Assembly: GCF_041925275.1 (NCBI RefSeq) | Contig: NZ_JBHEUZ010000001.1 | Span: 310,001 to 374,000, forward strand | Direction of reading: 5' to 3' | Length of the DNA: 64,000 bases | Source of the DNA: Parapedobacter pyrenivorans_A | Lineage (GTDB): Bacteria; Bacteroidota; Bacteroidia; Sphingobacteriales; Sphingobacteriaceae | Shown here: positions 44,346 to 52,543 of the stretch, piece after piece | Position numbering within the stretch: position 1 is the first letter of the stretch | Layout of the letters: the number at the start of each line of letters is the position of its first letter | Position numbers and translations under genes: made by a program | Notes under the pieces: model-generated | Database searches by the model: none | Told to the model about the DNA's origin: nothing | Seen by the model: the letters and a program-made list of their open reading frames with translations, nothing else

Positions 44346-46406
44346 TTACAACAGCTCTTTTTCTTCCAGCCGCGCCCTGATCTGCCTATTTTTATCCCAA
44401 AACTTATTCTCAATGGTTCCGAACACCGCTTTAAATGCCGGGTTGCCCGTAAAAGGCGCCACCATGGTATCCTCTTTAAACAACAAAATCCAATATTGGT
44501 AATTATCTTCTCTCGAAAACCGGCGCAGGTGGTCGATCATTCCGGTCTCATCACCCTGGTAAGCCGCATACAATGCCAGGTGCATGTGTTTATAAATGGA
44601 TTGGTCGGCATCTGCAAACCGCTTGAAACGCGCAAAGCATGCAGCAGCCTTTTCCAGCTCACCCCGCCGCGACCAGATAATGGCCATGTCCAGATCGGCC
44701 GTCTGGAAGAAATCCAGCTCGTTCGCTTCGCGCAATTTGAAAAAGCGCTGGTAGTAGCCGAACGCTGTTTCGTCATCCCCCGAGTGGAAATAGAGCTTAC
44801 CCAATTCCTGCAGGATGTGCATCTGGTTGGAATCTTTGGCCAGTTGCGCAAGCAACAGTTTCTCGGCTTTGGCCGTGTCGTGGTATTTGGCATATGCCAG
44901 CACCGCTTTCAGCCATTGGGCAAAAGAATTATCCGGATTGTAAGCAATCGATTCATCCACATACCGCAGCGACTCATCGATGAAACCCGTTTGCACCAAT
45001 GCATTGCTCAAGTGCAGGTAGTTCATGCTGGCGGTGGCACTATCGTGCGCCGCCGGGTCGAGCCGCATACCCTGTAACGCATATTCGAGGTATTTGGCGG
45101 TATTCGGAACCCGCCAGTTGTAAAAATCCGAGAGGAACTGGATAATCAACGATGAGTTCGGTTTATACGCCAACGCTTTCTCCAGATACGGGATGGCCGC
45201 ATCAAACGCCTTTTGGTTCACGTAGTGCAATCCCTTAGCAAACAAGGCCTCGGCCAATGTAGCGTCGTGGAGCAGGGCCTTGTCGGCAAAGTTTCCGATC
45301 GAATCGGTATACTGAGGTTGCTGCTGGAAAATATCGAGGTAATGGTACGCTATCGCCGTCACAGCGTAGGCCAGTGCAAATTCCGGATCACGCTCCGCAG
45401 CGGCCCGAAGCTGTCCGATGGCTGCTTTTAGATTTGCCGTCCCTCCTTGGTGCATCCGTTCGACCGCCTTCAGGAACAAGTCATACGCCGCCATGTCAGT
45501 GGTAGGTATCCGCTCGATCTCCTTTTGTTCTTCCCAAGTTACAATCGCTTGTATTTCCTTGGCGATGTCTTTCGCTATTTCCTGCTGAAGCTGGAAGATA
45601 TCGGTCACTTCGCGTTCATATTGCCGGGCCCACAGGTGGCTATCGCGCCGCGCGTCGATCAATTGGATGTTGAGCAATATCCGGTTTCCCGCTTTCTGGC
45701 CGCTGCCTTCCACCACGTAGCTGACCTGCAACTCGCCGGCCAGTTCGGGAATGGTTTTCGAGGTATTCCGATATTTTTCGGCCGATGTACGGCTTACCAC
45801 CCGGAGGTCCTTTATGCGTTGGAGATTATTCAAGGTGGCCTCCATCAACCCGTTGATGAGGTACCTGTTGGTAGAGTCACTGCTGTCGTTCTTAAACGGC
45901 AATACGACGATGGATTTTTCGATAGTCGGCGGAGGGAGGGGATTACGGGCAACGTAAAGCACCACCCCGATGGCAATCACAACGGCCACGGCGATCGCCG
46001 CACGGAGCCAGTAGCGTTTATGCAGTTGCCGCTTAGGCACGGGTGGGTCCGTTTTGTCACCCGCTTGCTTTTTCCCTACGTCGCCCGGTGGGTACCCATA
46101 GTGCTCGCGGAAACATTTGATAAAATAAGAGGTTCCGCCGAACCCCACTTGGTACGCTATTTCCGAAACCGTATATCCGCCGTTCTGCAACAATTCCATA
46201 CCCCGTTCCAATCGGATGTCGCGTATAAATTGGCTCGCCGAACGATTCGTGCTTTGCTTAATGCGCCGCAGCAGGTTCGATCGGCTCATATGCATCCGCG
46301 CTGCCAGTTCAGACACGCCGAACCGCTCGTCAGCTAACTCCGCCAGAACCACGGCGGTACTCCGGGCAATAAAATCGTCAGCTAGGGGGTATGATTTGTC
46401 AGACAT
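44346..46406 (-). CDS. AraC-type HTH, TolB-like and TPR membrane regulator
   Basis: 686 residues. An AraC HTH at the N-terminus (about 15-110: GVSELAARMHMSRSNLLRRI, TVSEIAYQVGFGGTSYFIKCFREHYGYPP) precedes a membrane helix (about 131-150). A TolB-like/FlgO-type domain follows (about 163-290, EKSIVVLPFKNDSSDS, YVVEGSGQKAGNRILLNIQLIDA) and then TPRs to the end. The DNA-binding domain would be cytoplasmic and the rest periplasmic: a one-protein transmembrane regulator. A TATCTTTG -7 box lies at 46429-46436. Confidence 0.88.
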   Translation of the reverse strand: MSDKSYPLADDFIARSTAVVLAELADERFGVSELAARMHMSRSNLLRRIKQSTNRSASQFIRDIRLERGMELLQNGGYTVSEIAYQVGFGGTSYFIKCFREHYGYPPGDVGKKQAGDKTDPPVPKRQLHKRYWLRAAIAVAVVIAIGVVLYVARNPLPPPTIEKSIVVLPFKNDSSDSTNRYLINGLMEATLNNLQRIKDLRVVSRTSAEKYRNTSKTIPELAGELQVSYVVEGSGQKAGNRILLNIQLIDARRDSHLWARQYEREVTDIFQLQQEIAKDIAKEIQAIVTWEEQKEIERIPTTDMAAYDLFLKAVERMHQGGTANLKAAIGQLRAAAERDPEFALAYAVTAIAYHYLDIFQQQPQYTDSIGNFADKALLHDATLAEALFAKGLHYVNQKAFDAAIPYLEKALAYKPNSSLIIQFLSDFYNWRVPNTAKYLEYALQGMRLDPAAHDSATASMNYLHLSNALVQTGFIDESLRYVDESIAYNPDNSFAQWLKAVLAYAKYHDTAKAEKLLLAQLAKDSNQMHILQELGKLYFHSGDDETAFGYYQRFFKLREANELDFFQTADLDMAIIWSRRGELEKAAACFARFKRFADADQSIYKHMHLALYAAYQGDETGMIDHLRRFSREDNYQYWILLFKEDTMVAPFTGNPAFKAVFGTIENKFWDKNRQIRARLEEKELL

Positions 46407-46428
46407 GGGTTAGCAACGCGTTCGTACG

Positions 46429-46436
46429 CAAAGATA
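46429..46436 (-). promoter_or_regulatory. -7 promoter element for the AraC-TPR gene
   Basis: CAAAGATA on the plus strand reads TATCTTTG on the minus strand, an exact TAnnTTTG, 22 bases before the start codon. No convincing TTG lies 19 bases upstream. Confidence 0.45.
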
Positions 46437-46609
46437 GGTTTTGCAGGTGTATTTGCATCATAATTTATATCCATGCACCATATTTTTCATCGCTATGTTC
46501 AAACTTTATGCATTTATCCGCATACCTCATTTCCTGAATGGCAGCCGTGGCAGACCTTTGTTCCGTCCGATGAATGGACTCTTATTGTATCATTTAAATC
46601 ATTAACATC

Positions 46610-47203
46610 ATGAACAACCCACACATCAATTCATTTCGCCAAGCTACCCGGTGGATGCTGGCTATTTGCGTAGCGATTACCGCCGCCTGTGCCGGCGAAG
46701 GAAATTCCTCACAGCGGACCGGCCCGCAAACCAACGCAGCAGTGAAGGCGCCGCAAGTCGATATCCACACAGCGGTAGTAAGCGGTAACGAGGAAGCCCT
46801 CCGGCAGCACATCGCCGCCGGCACGGATATCAACGCCAAAGATCCGTTCGGCGGATCGAGCCCGTTAATTAGCGCCGCTGTATTCGGCAAGGCGGCCATG
46901 GCCAAAATCCTCATCGATGCAGGGGCGGACCTCAACTTCCAAAACAATGATGGTTCCACGGCCCTGATCTCGGCGGCATTTTTCGGACGGCGCGACATTG
47001 TACAGCTGCTCCTCGATGCCGGCGCCGATAAGACCATCAAAAACAAGTACGGTGCCACAGCCTACGAATCGGTCGCTACGCCCTTCCGTGAGGCCAAGGG
47101 CACATATGACATGCTGGGCAAAGCGCTGGCACCGATGGGGCTCAAACTCGATTACGCGCAGCTGGAGAAAGTACGCCCCGAAATCGCCAACATGCTGCAA
47201 TAA
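46610..47203 (+). CDS. ankyrin-repeat lipoprotein
   Basis: 197 residues. Signal with lipobox ITAAC (Cys about 24-26). After a short linker come ankyrin repeats (DIHTAVVSGNEEALRQHIAAGTDIN, SPLISAAVFGKAAMAKILID, TALISAAFFGRRDIVQLLLDAGAD). Likely a periplasmic protein-interaction module. The stop overlaps the next start (TAATG). Confidence 0.87.
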   Translation: MNNPHINSFRQATRWMLAICVAITAACAGEGNSSQRTGPQTNAAVKAPQVDIHTAVVSGNEEALRQHIAAGTDINAKDPFGGSSPLISAAVFGKAAMAKILIDAGADLNFQNNDGSTALISAAFFGRRDIVQLLLDAGADKTIKNKYGATAYESVATPFREAKGTYDMLGKALAPMGLKLDYAQLEKVRPEIANMLQ

Positions 47204-48246
47204 TGGAGCGTCGATACGATATCGATTGGATACGGGTCATTGCCATTGGCCTGCTGCTGGTGTACCATGTGGCCATCGGCTTCCAACCGTGGGGCATCAT
47301 GATTGGCTTCATTACCCATGAGCGACCGTGGGCGTCACTCTGGCTTCCCATGTCGCTACTTAATGTGTGGCGCATTCCACTGCTGTTTTTCGTATCCGGC
47401 ATGGGTGTCTATTTTGCCCTTCGCCGCAGGAGCTGGGCGCAGCTTATCAAGGAGCGCGCCCAGCGTATCCTACTGCCTTTCGCATTCGGCATGGCCGCCA
47501 TCGTGCCCATCCATGTATACCTTTGGCAGCGGTATTATGCATTTGAAGCAGGCTACACGCCGGGGCCTGGCCATCTCTGGTTCCTCGGCAACCTGTTTTG
47601 CTATGTAGTCATCCTGTTGCCGCTCTTTTACTATTTGAAGCGGCACGAGGGGCTGCGGTGTCCCGCATGGGTAGCCAAGGCATGCCGTACGCCGTTGGTT
47701 TTGCTACCGGTATACGCCCTTTTCATTGCCGAAGTACTCATTGTCCGCCCCGTTCCATTCGAGCTCTATGCGATGACGGAGCACGGGTTTGCCATCGGCT
47801 TGCTTGCCTTCCTCTGCGGGTTCTTGTTCGTGTGGTGCGGCGCACCGTTCTGGCGCATGCTGCTCCGCTGGCGTTGGCTGTTTGTGGTGCTGGCCGTCGG
47901 TCTTTTTATTTTGCGGCTTACTTTTTTCCGATCGATGCCCCCTACTTACCTGATCGCTATCGAGTCAAACAGTTGGGTTTTCGCGGTATTCGCTTTCGGT
48001 TATCGGTACCTCAACCGCCCCAGCAGGGCACTGGCCTACCTCAGCCAAGCCGCCTATCCGGTCTATATTGTGCACATGATATGTTTATACCTGGCTTCGA
48101 TGGCTGTTTTCCCGTGGCCGTTGGCCGTTCCACTACAATTCTTCCTGGTGCTGTTGCTTACGGCGGCGGGCTGCCTCGCCTTGTATGAGCTGCTCATCAA
48201 GCGGGTGGGATTCCTACGGGTACTATTCGGGTTACGGCGACACTGA
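47203..48246 (+). CDS. acyltransferase 3 family membrane protein
   Basis: 347 residues with about ten membrane helices. The N-terminus RRYDIDWIRVIAIGLLLVYHV is the acyltransferase-3 signature with Arg and His, and a RILLPFAFGM segment follows. Such proteins O-acylate surface sugars or opine-like compounds in the membrane. Translationally coupled to the ankyrin lipoprotein by the one-base overlap. Confidence 0.88.
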   Translation: MERRYDIDWIRVIAIGLLLVYHVAIGFQPWGIMIGFITHERPWASLWLPMSLLNVWRIPLLFFVSGMGVYFALRRRSWAQLIKERAQRILLPFAFGMAAIVPIHVYLWQRYYAFEAGYTPGPGHLWFLGNLFCYVVILLPLFYYLKRHEGLRCPAWVAKACRTPLVLLPVYALFIAEVLIVRPVPFELYAMTEHGFAIGLLAFLCGFLFVWCGAPFWRMLLRWRWLFVVLAVGLFILRLTFFRSMPPTYLIAIESNSWVFAVFAFGYRYLNRPSRALAYLSQAAYPVYIVHMICLYLASMAVFPWPLAVPLQFFLVLLLTAAGCLALYELLIKRVGFLRVLFGLRRH

Positions 48247-48267
48247 GCGTGCTGCTATTCCTTTCCA

Positions 48268-48301
48268 TACATGGGGTGCCCGGCGATGGGTACCCCATGT
48301 A
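48268..48301. terminator. hairpin between convergent genes
   Basis: 10-bp arms TACATGGGGT (48268-48277) and ACCCCATGTA (48292-48301), 14-base loop, no T-run. Possible bidirectional terminator between the acyltransferase and the histidine kinase genes. Confidence 0.4.
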
Positions 48302-48371
48302 CAAGGAGCCTAAGCTGACCGTAATGTTTCGGTCATAACATCGGCCAGTGGTGTTGCTCAAGCCCCCCGAC

Positions 48372-49787
48372 CTACGCATAGGCTCGGCCGTCGGGCAGGA
48401 TAGCGACCTCCCTCACATTGGCTGCAGCCAGTTGAGCTCGCGGCAAGGAGAGGTAAAATGTAGAGCCTGCCCCCGGTCCACTTTCCACCGTTATCTTTCC
48501 GTTTAGCCGCCGGGTCAACTCGCGGCACAAGAACAGGCCCAGACCAACCCCCTTCTCACTTTCGGTGCCGTAGGTCGATTGGATCTGCCCGTTGAAAACA
48601 TCCTCGATATCTTCTTCTGTCATCCCTACACCGTTGTCGCGTACAAAGATCGCCCATTCTTCCTTTTCCGCATTTTCGATCACGCCAACGGTTATCTGCC
48701 CTCCCGGCTCCGTAAACTTGATGGCATTGCTTACAAGGTTACGTACAATCAGCTCCAGCATCTCCGCGTCTGCAGCCACCCGGGCGTCAGCGATCGCATC
48801 CACGCGGATGGCTATTCCCTTTTTCTCGGCAATGAACCGTTGCACGTCTAACACGCGATCGATGACAATCATCGGCTCTACCTCGGTAAATACCGGGTTA
48901 ATTCCCTTTACCTGTGCAAGCACCCATGACAGTACATTATTCAACAAGTCGGAAGTGTTCCGTGCCGCTATCAATAAATCCTCCTTCACCCGCTGTTCCT
49001 CTTCAGCGGGAAGCTCCGCTTGTGAAAGGATTTCGAGCGTACCCGTAATCGCATTCAGGGGATTTCGTAAATCGTGCCCCAAAACAGAAATCAACCCTAG
49101 CTTCTCACGGTTCGCTTCCTGCAACAGCCGATTTTGACTTTTGATACGTTCACTTTGGTGTTCAATCAGCCTCGCCCGTGCCTCGGCTGCATTCCGTTCG
49201 CGGTCGTAAGCCCTCCGGAGGTATCGTGTTGTTAAAAAAATAGAAACGACGATGATAGGCAATGACGTCGCAAGATCGATATATCGGGCGCTTTCAGAGG
49301 TGTAACCACCCGCTACAATCGCAGGATGGGCGTATTCGAGCACCAACAAGCCAACAGGAAAAACAAGATGCAATACCATGCCTACCGGCTGCAGACGTTC
49401 GCTTGCAAAGACGATGACCAGCTGATAAGTGAGCAGGAAAAAATAGAGCGCCGGCCCATCACTTCCGCCGTTGTAGAGAAAAACGAACGTAATCAGCAAA
49501 TAGCTCCAAGCCATGTAGACCTGGAGACCTAATTGGTATAGCCCGCGATACCGCGAAAGGCCATACATCACGAGTAGCAATCCTTCCGTGATAAGTAGTA
49601 CAATGGCAATCTCCGTCAACCCCAAATACCAATTGAGTGGTATTAGAATGGCCAACAGCAGGAATATGAATATTGATACTACGTTAAACCCACGGTTCTG
49701 GCGCGGCAGTTCATCAGGTTTACCTACCAAGTTATTCCAGTATCGCCACCGGAAAGCGGCAATTGAATCCAGTAATTTATTTCTCAA
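48372..49787 (-). CDS. membrane sensor histidine kinase
   Basis: About 471 residues from TTG 49787 (LRNKLLDSIAAFRWRYWNNL). Longer in-frame starts up to 49910 would include the promoter -7 box at 49814, so they are rejected. Six membrane helices between about 35 and 190, a coiled coil (NAAEARARLIEHQSERIKSQ), HisKA box ISVLGHDLRNPLNAITGTLE, and HATPase_c with LVSNAIKFTEPGG, FVRDNGVGM and KGVGLGLFLCRELT. No partner regulator nearby. Confidence 0.9.
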   Translation of the reverse strand: MRNKLLDSIAAFRWRYWNNLVGKPDELPRQNRGFNVVSIFIFLLLAILIPLNWYLGLTEIAIVLLITEGLLLVMYGLSRYRGLYQLGLQVYMAWSYLLITFVFLYNGGSDGPALYFFLLTYQLVIVFASERLQPVGMVLHLVFPVGLLVLEYAHPAIVAGGYTSESARYIDLATSLPIIVVSIFLTTRYLRRAYDRERNAAEARARLIEHQSERIKSQNRLLQEANREKLGLISVLGHDLRNPLNAITGTLEILSQAELPAEEEQRVKEDLLIAARNTSDLLNNVLSWVLAQVKGINPVFTEVEPMIVIDRVLDVQRFIAEKKGIAIRVDAIADARVAADAEMLELIVRNLVSNAIKFTEPGGQITVGVIENAEKEEWAIFVRDNGVGMTEEDIEDVFNGQIQSTYGTESEKGVGLGLFLCRELTRRLNGKITVESGPGAGSTFYLSLPRAQLAAANVREVAILPDGRAYA

Positions 49788-49813
49788 CAAAATATCCAGC
49801 TTACAACGAAATA

Positions 49814-49821
49814 CAAAGATA
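49814..49821 (-). promoter_or_regulatory. -7 promoter element for the histidine kinase
   Basis: TATCTTTG on the minus strand, 24-27 bases before the TTG start; the -33 region is weak. It decides against the upstream start codons. Confidence 0.5.
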
Positions 49822-49910
49822 ACTGAAAAGCAGCGGTTTTTAAATACTTGACAATAAATTAACACACAGTAAATCAGGAAAACCAACCGAAGAAAAACGC
49901 TTAACCCCAT

Positions 49911-49945
49911 TAAAAAGGGATGGCCACGGTTACATGGCCATCCCT
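49911..49945 (-). terminator. terminator of the DUF5675 cassette
   Basis: Perfect 11-bp arms AGGGATGGCCA (49916-49926) and TGGCCATCCCT (49935-49945), followed on the minus strand by TTTTTA. It lies about 20 bases after the last gene of the cassette. Confidence 0.87.
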
Positions 49946-49967
49946 ATTGATAAATGATGGCTTCCGG

Positions 49968-50141
49968 TTATCTTCGTCGCCACCGGTGCAGCACCCAGCT
50001 TACTGCAAAACTCACCACGGCGCCGATGGCAGCCAGCACAGCGGTTTTGACCACATCATGCACGCCCAATTGCCCCACCACACTCAGCAGCGTACCGCCG
50101 CCTGTGCCAACGCCAATATGCGAGTTACTCGACTTCATCAT
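49968..50141 (-). CDS. small single-helix membrane protein
   Basis: 57 residues from ATG 50141 (or 50138). The Gly/Ser-rich start MMKSSNSHIGVGTGGGTLLS is followed by one membrane helix (about 33-50, TAVLAAIGAVVSFAVSWV) and a basic tail HRWRRR. The upstream AGGAG gives an unusually good ribosome site for this phylum. It overlaps the previous gene by 17 bases. Holin-like in shape only; function unknown. Confidence 0.65.
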   Translation of the reverse strand: MMKSSNSHIGVGTGGGTLLSVVGQLGVHDVVKTAVLAAIGAVVSFAVSWVLHRWRRR

Positions 50142-50352
50142 CGGTTCTCCTCTCATTTGCTGCGCCTTCCACCGCCTCCAGCACCCCGAGTGCCAGGGCG
50201 AGGTAACGCGCCACGACCACCACCTTGGGCGGCAGCTTCACCGGTGAGGCAATGATAAGTTGGCTGGCCACCGCCAGCGTTTCCTTGATCCGTTCGTAAA
50301 CCGTAGGCTTCCCCGCTTCGGGGCGCCCGCTTGTTTTTGTTGTTACTTCCAT
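50125..50352 (-). CDS. hypothetical small protein of the DUF5675 cassette
   Basis: 75 residues from ATG 50352. Basic start (MEVTTKTSGRPEAGKPTVYE), then an amphipathic to hydrophobic stretch (LAVASQLIIASPVKLPPKVV, ARYLALALGVLEAVEGAANE). No family recognised. Sits 23 bases after the DUF5675 gene on the same strand. Confidence 0.6.
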   Translation of the reverse strand: MEVTTKTSGRPEAGKPTVYERIKETLAVASQLIIASPVKLPPKVVVVARYLALALGVLEAVEGAANERRTDDEVE

Positions 50353-50375
50353 TTTTTCTCGGTTTTGTTGTTTTC

Positions 50376-50849
50376 CTAAATCCTGTTCCCATCTGCCCAC
50401 GTTTCCTTTATCCGGTTTTCCACAATGACGCGGTTGTCGCCTTTGCCGATCTGCCCCAACAATAGGGGGTAAACCTGCCTGTAGGCATTTTCAGACCCCA
50501 TCACTTGGTAGTCGCCATCCAACCGCTGCCAGTACGAGCCGGTGAGCGGGCAGCCCGCCGTCTGCGTATGGTAATTACCGATGTGAATAAATACCAGTTG
50601 ATAGTTGGGTATTTCGGTAATCTCGATCATGCCAGCGTGCAGTTTCGGGTACTTCGGTGCATACTTAGCGTTCATCCCTGCCCAATGGTTGAGCGAAAGG
50701 CCGTATTCCCCTTCCGGGATGCAAGTAAGTCCCTGAATCTTTTCTTCCCGAATGCTATCCTCTAAGAGGTAACAGCGAAACAGGCCATCGACATACAAGT
50801 GACTGAGGGTACTGTTCTTCCCCTCAGCCACACGGATAATCCGTATCAT
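50376..50849 (-). CDS. DUF5675 family protein
   Basis: 157 residues from ATG 50849 (MIRIIRVAEGKNSTLSHLYV). The DUF5675 landmarks are CYLLEDSIREEKIQGLTCIPEGEYGL (described by parts: LLEDSIR, CIPEGEYGL), HAGMIEITEIPNYQLVFIHIGNY, TAGCPLTG and a C-terminal NRVIVEN. The conserved HIGN...GC pattern recalls L,D-transpeptidase-like folds, so cell-wall activity is possible but unproven. Start overlaps the stop of the Fn3 gene (ATGA). Confidence 0.85.
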   Translation of the reverse strand: MIRIIRVAEGKNSTLSHLYVDGLFRCYLLEDSIREEKIQGLTCIPEGEYGLSLNHWAGMNAKYAPKYPKLHAGMIEITEIPNYQLVFIHIGNYHTQTAGCPLTGSYWQRLDGDYQVMGSENAYRQVYPLLLGQIGKGDNRVIVENRIKETWADGNRI

Positions 50850-51481
50850 TCCGTCGATCCGCTTACGGCTTCCGACCAATCACCGACACCGAGACCATTC
50901 ATCCCGCGCACACGCACCCAGTACGTCTTGACGCTTTCTAATCCGGCAATCACGTTGCCCCGTGATCGCGTGGTGGAATAGATGGTTTCATCCCAGGTGA
51001 TGCTTTCCGATCCTTCTGTTCGGGTACCGATCTGATACTCGTACTGCCAGACGAACTTCACCTTAGCCACGTCAAACATCAGCTGCCCCTTCTGCGGACC
51101 CCGGCGCATGCGCACCCAAAGAGGAACACCCGGTACCGTATGGCTTTCCGGCGGGGGAATAAGCGTGAAGCCCGAGCTAACCAATTTGTGCGCATCACCC
51201 TCCGCGGTAAAATTCACGTAGGAGGCAAGCCGTTTCATCTGCCGCAGCAGCGCCAGCCGGGCGATGTCTTTGGCCGTGGTGGCAAACCGCCCACCCGTTT
51301 CGGCCGCCGCCTCATGCTTGGCACGGTAATCGTTTACTACAGCACCGTAGTCTTCCAGGGTCGGTACCGGATCCGCGAAGTTGGCATTCGCGGTCATGTC
51401 TGTCAAAGTCTTGCCGGCCACCGTTGCCAATGCGGCGTCGCCGAGGTCGGCATAACTTGTATAAATTCTTGGTGTATACAT
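50846..51481 (-). CDS. fibronectin type III-like protein of the DUF5675 cassette
   Basis: 211 residues. The N-terminal half is helical (YTSYADLGDAALATVAGKTL, DYGAVVNDYRAKHEAAAETG, LALLRQMKRLASYVNF). The C-terminal half is an Fn3-like sheet (VKFVWQYEYQIGTRTEGSES, KTYWVRVRGMNGLGVGDWSE). No signal peptide. Similar proteins are widespread in Bacteroidota without known function. The array at 51565-52087 lies immediately upstream. Confidence 0.75.
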   Translation of the reverse strand: MYTPRIYTSYADLGDAALATVAGKTLTDMTANANFADPVPTLEDYGAVVNDYRAKHEAAAETGGRFATTAKDIARLALLRQMKRLASYVNFTAEGDAHKLVSSGFTLIPPPESHTVPGVPLWVRMRRGPQKGQLMFDVAKVKFVWQYEYQIGTRTEGSESITWDETIYSTTRSRGNVIAGLESVKTYWVRVRGMNGLGVGDWSEAVSGSTE

Positions 51482-51564
51482 TTTTTCTATTCTTTTTAGT
51501 TAATAATTCCTGTTGTGTAACTCCACTGCAAAACTGGAAAACCATTGGCCGGCCGACGAAAAAT

Positions 51565-52087
51565 CGGGCACATTCGGGCACATTGACTTAAAAATCGGGC
51601 ACATTGAGGGTATTTTCGGGCACATTGGCCCCATGTGCCCGATAAACGGGTATCGTTCTGCCGTTTCCGGGTGCCCGTTTGCCGCCTCCGGGTACCGGTT
51701 GGGGGCTTCCCGGTATAGGCCGGTCACGTCTGGGCATCGTTCAACCACCTAAGTGTATCGGTTTGCCGTCTGCGGGTATCGTCTAACGGCTTCGGGGTAT
51801 CATCGGATTGTTTAGGGGCACCGGTTTATCAGTTCCGGGCGCCGTTGGGCGCCCCCCGGATATTATGGAGCCACTTGCGGGCATCGGGTATTCGCCCCCC
51901 GGCAACGCTAAATCGCATCCTGGTATCGTTGAGCCAAAACCGGATGCCCCTGAGCCACTCCCCGATTACGCGCAGCCGCTTTTCGGCGACGCCGGCTTGC
52001 TCCGGGGCATCGTATTACGGTATCCGGCCACCGCTGACTCTTTTTCGGACATCGTTGAGCCGTTTTCGGATGCAGGGGAACCGTACC
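51565..52087. repeat. 21-bp-period degenerate repeat array (about 24 units)
   Basis: From 51647 to 52087 the sequence divides without gaps into 21 units of exactly 21 bases. Three more 21-base units begin at 51575, 51596 and 51617, and a 10-base half unit at 51565. The first half of each unit follows CGGGYATCGTT while the second half is variable. By my count column 3 is G in 20 of 21 units, column 5 a pyrimidine in all 21, and column 8 C in 18. An inverted copy (ATGTGCCCGAT) lies at 51633-51643. Period and half-unit conservation are read directly from the sequence. Confidence 0.85.
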
Positions 52088-52104
52088 ATGGTACGGTTCC
52101 CCTG
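52073..52104. repeat. 32-bp perfect palindrome at the array end
   Basis: Bases 52073-52088 are the exact reverse complement of 52089-52104 (centre CCATGG). It overlaps the last array unit and ends about 30 bases before the HTH gene stop. Confidence 0.85.
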
Positions 52105-52135
52105 CCCCGTAGTATCATGACCCGGTAACCCAGTA

Positions 52136-52543
52136 TCACGGACGCGCCTTCTTTTCCTTCCCTTTGCGGAGCGTGTACGAGCGGAACAGCGCCTCCACAT
52201 CCGAGCGCTTTAGCCATACATAAGGTTTCTTCTTATGCCGATCGCCTACTTTATGGTACGCCGCCAATTCGCCCGAATTGACCATCCCCTCCAACGTGGA
52301 TTTGACGATGCCAAGGTGCAGCCAAGCCTCCCTGCGCGTTATCCACAGTCCATTTTCGATTCCGTCATCGGTAACTACATATGGGTTATCTCCCACCGAT
52401 GGCGACCGGTCTTGAGGTTTTACGGGAGGTGCAAGCATGGCCACGTGCGTAACAATGGCCATGAGGTGCGAGTTGGTCTCGTTCAATGCTGCAACCTGTT
52501 CGCGCTGCAGCGCTACCAGCTCGCGGAGTAGATTTGTTTCCAT
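52136..52543 (-). CDS. helix-turn-helix (excisionase-like) DNA-binding protein
   Basis: 135 residues from ATG 52543. A coiled N-terminal part (TNLLRELVALQREQVAALNE) precedes an HTH_17/MerR-type domain: GLWITRREAWLHLGIVKSTL, EGMVNSGELAAYHKVGDRHK, PYVWLKRSDVEALFRSYTLR. This is the excisionase/plasmid-regulator type common in Bacteroidota mobile regions. First gene of the cassette, directly next to the periodic array, so it is a candidate binder of it. Confidence 0.82.
   Translation of the reverse strand: METNLLRELVALQREQVAALNETNSHLMAIVTHVAMLAPPVKPQDRSPSVGDNPYVVTDDGIENGLWITRREAWLHLGIVKSTLEGMVNSGELAAYHKVGDRHKKKPYVWLKRSDVEALFRSYTLRKGKEKKARP

Larger units (their letters stand above)
51482..52135. 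other. long intergenic region filled by a periodic array
   Basis: 654 bases between the HTH and Fn3 genes. Bases 51482-51564 are an AT-richer segment that may hold the Fn3 promoter. The rest is the 21-bp array and its terminal palindrome. Open frames here on both strands (51500-51748 minus, 51808-52128 plus) are by-products of the 21-bp (seven-codon) periodicity. Confidence 0.7.

Noticed and set aside
43977..45077. 366-residue plus-strand frame
   Set aside because: Antisense to the oxidoreductase and the AraC-TPR gene; no independent support.
51500..51748. 82-residue minus-strand frame ahead of the Fn3 gene
   Set aside because: Same by-product of the periodic array; no start context and no family.
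51565..52087. CRISPR array
   Set aside because: A constant half and a variable half superficially resemble repeat and spacer. But the unit is only 21 bp, the constant half is degenerate, and there are no cas genes.
51808..52128. 106-residue plus-strand frame with seven-residue repeats (PGIVEP-like)
   Set aside because: Openness is expected from the 21-bp period. Units are too degenerate, the frame starts at an arbitrary TTG, and the opposite strand is open too. Kept as an alternative explanation of the array, not as a gene.
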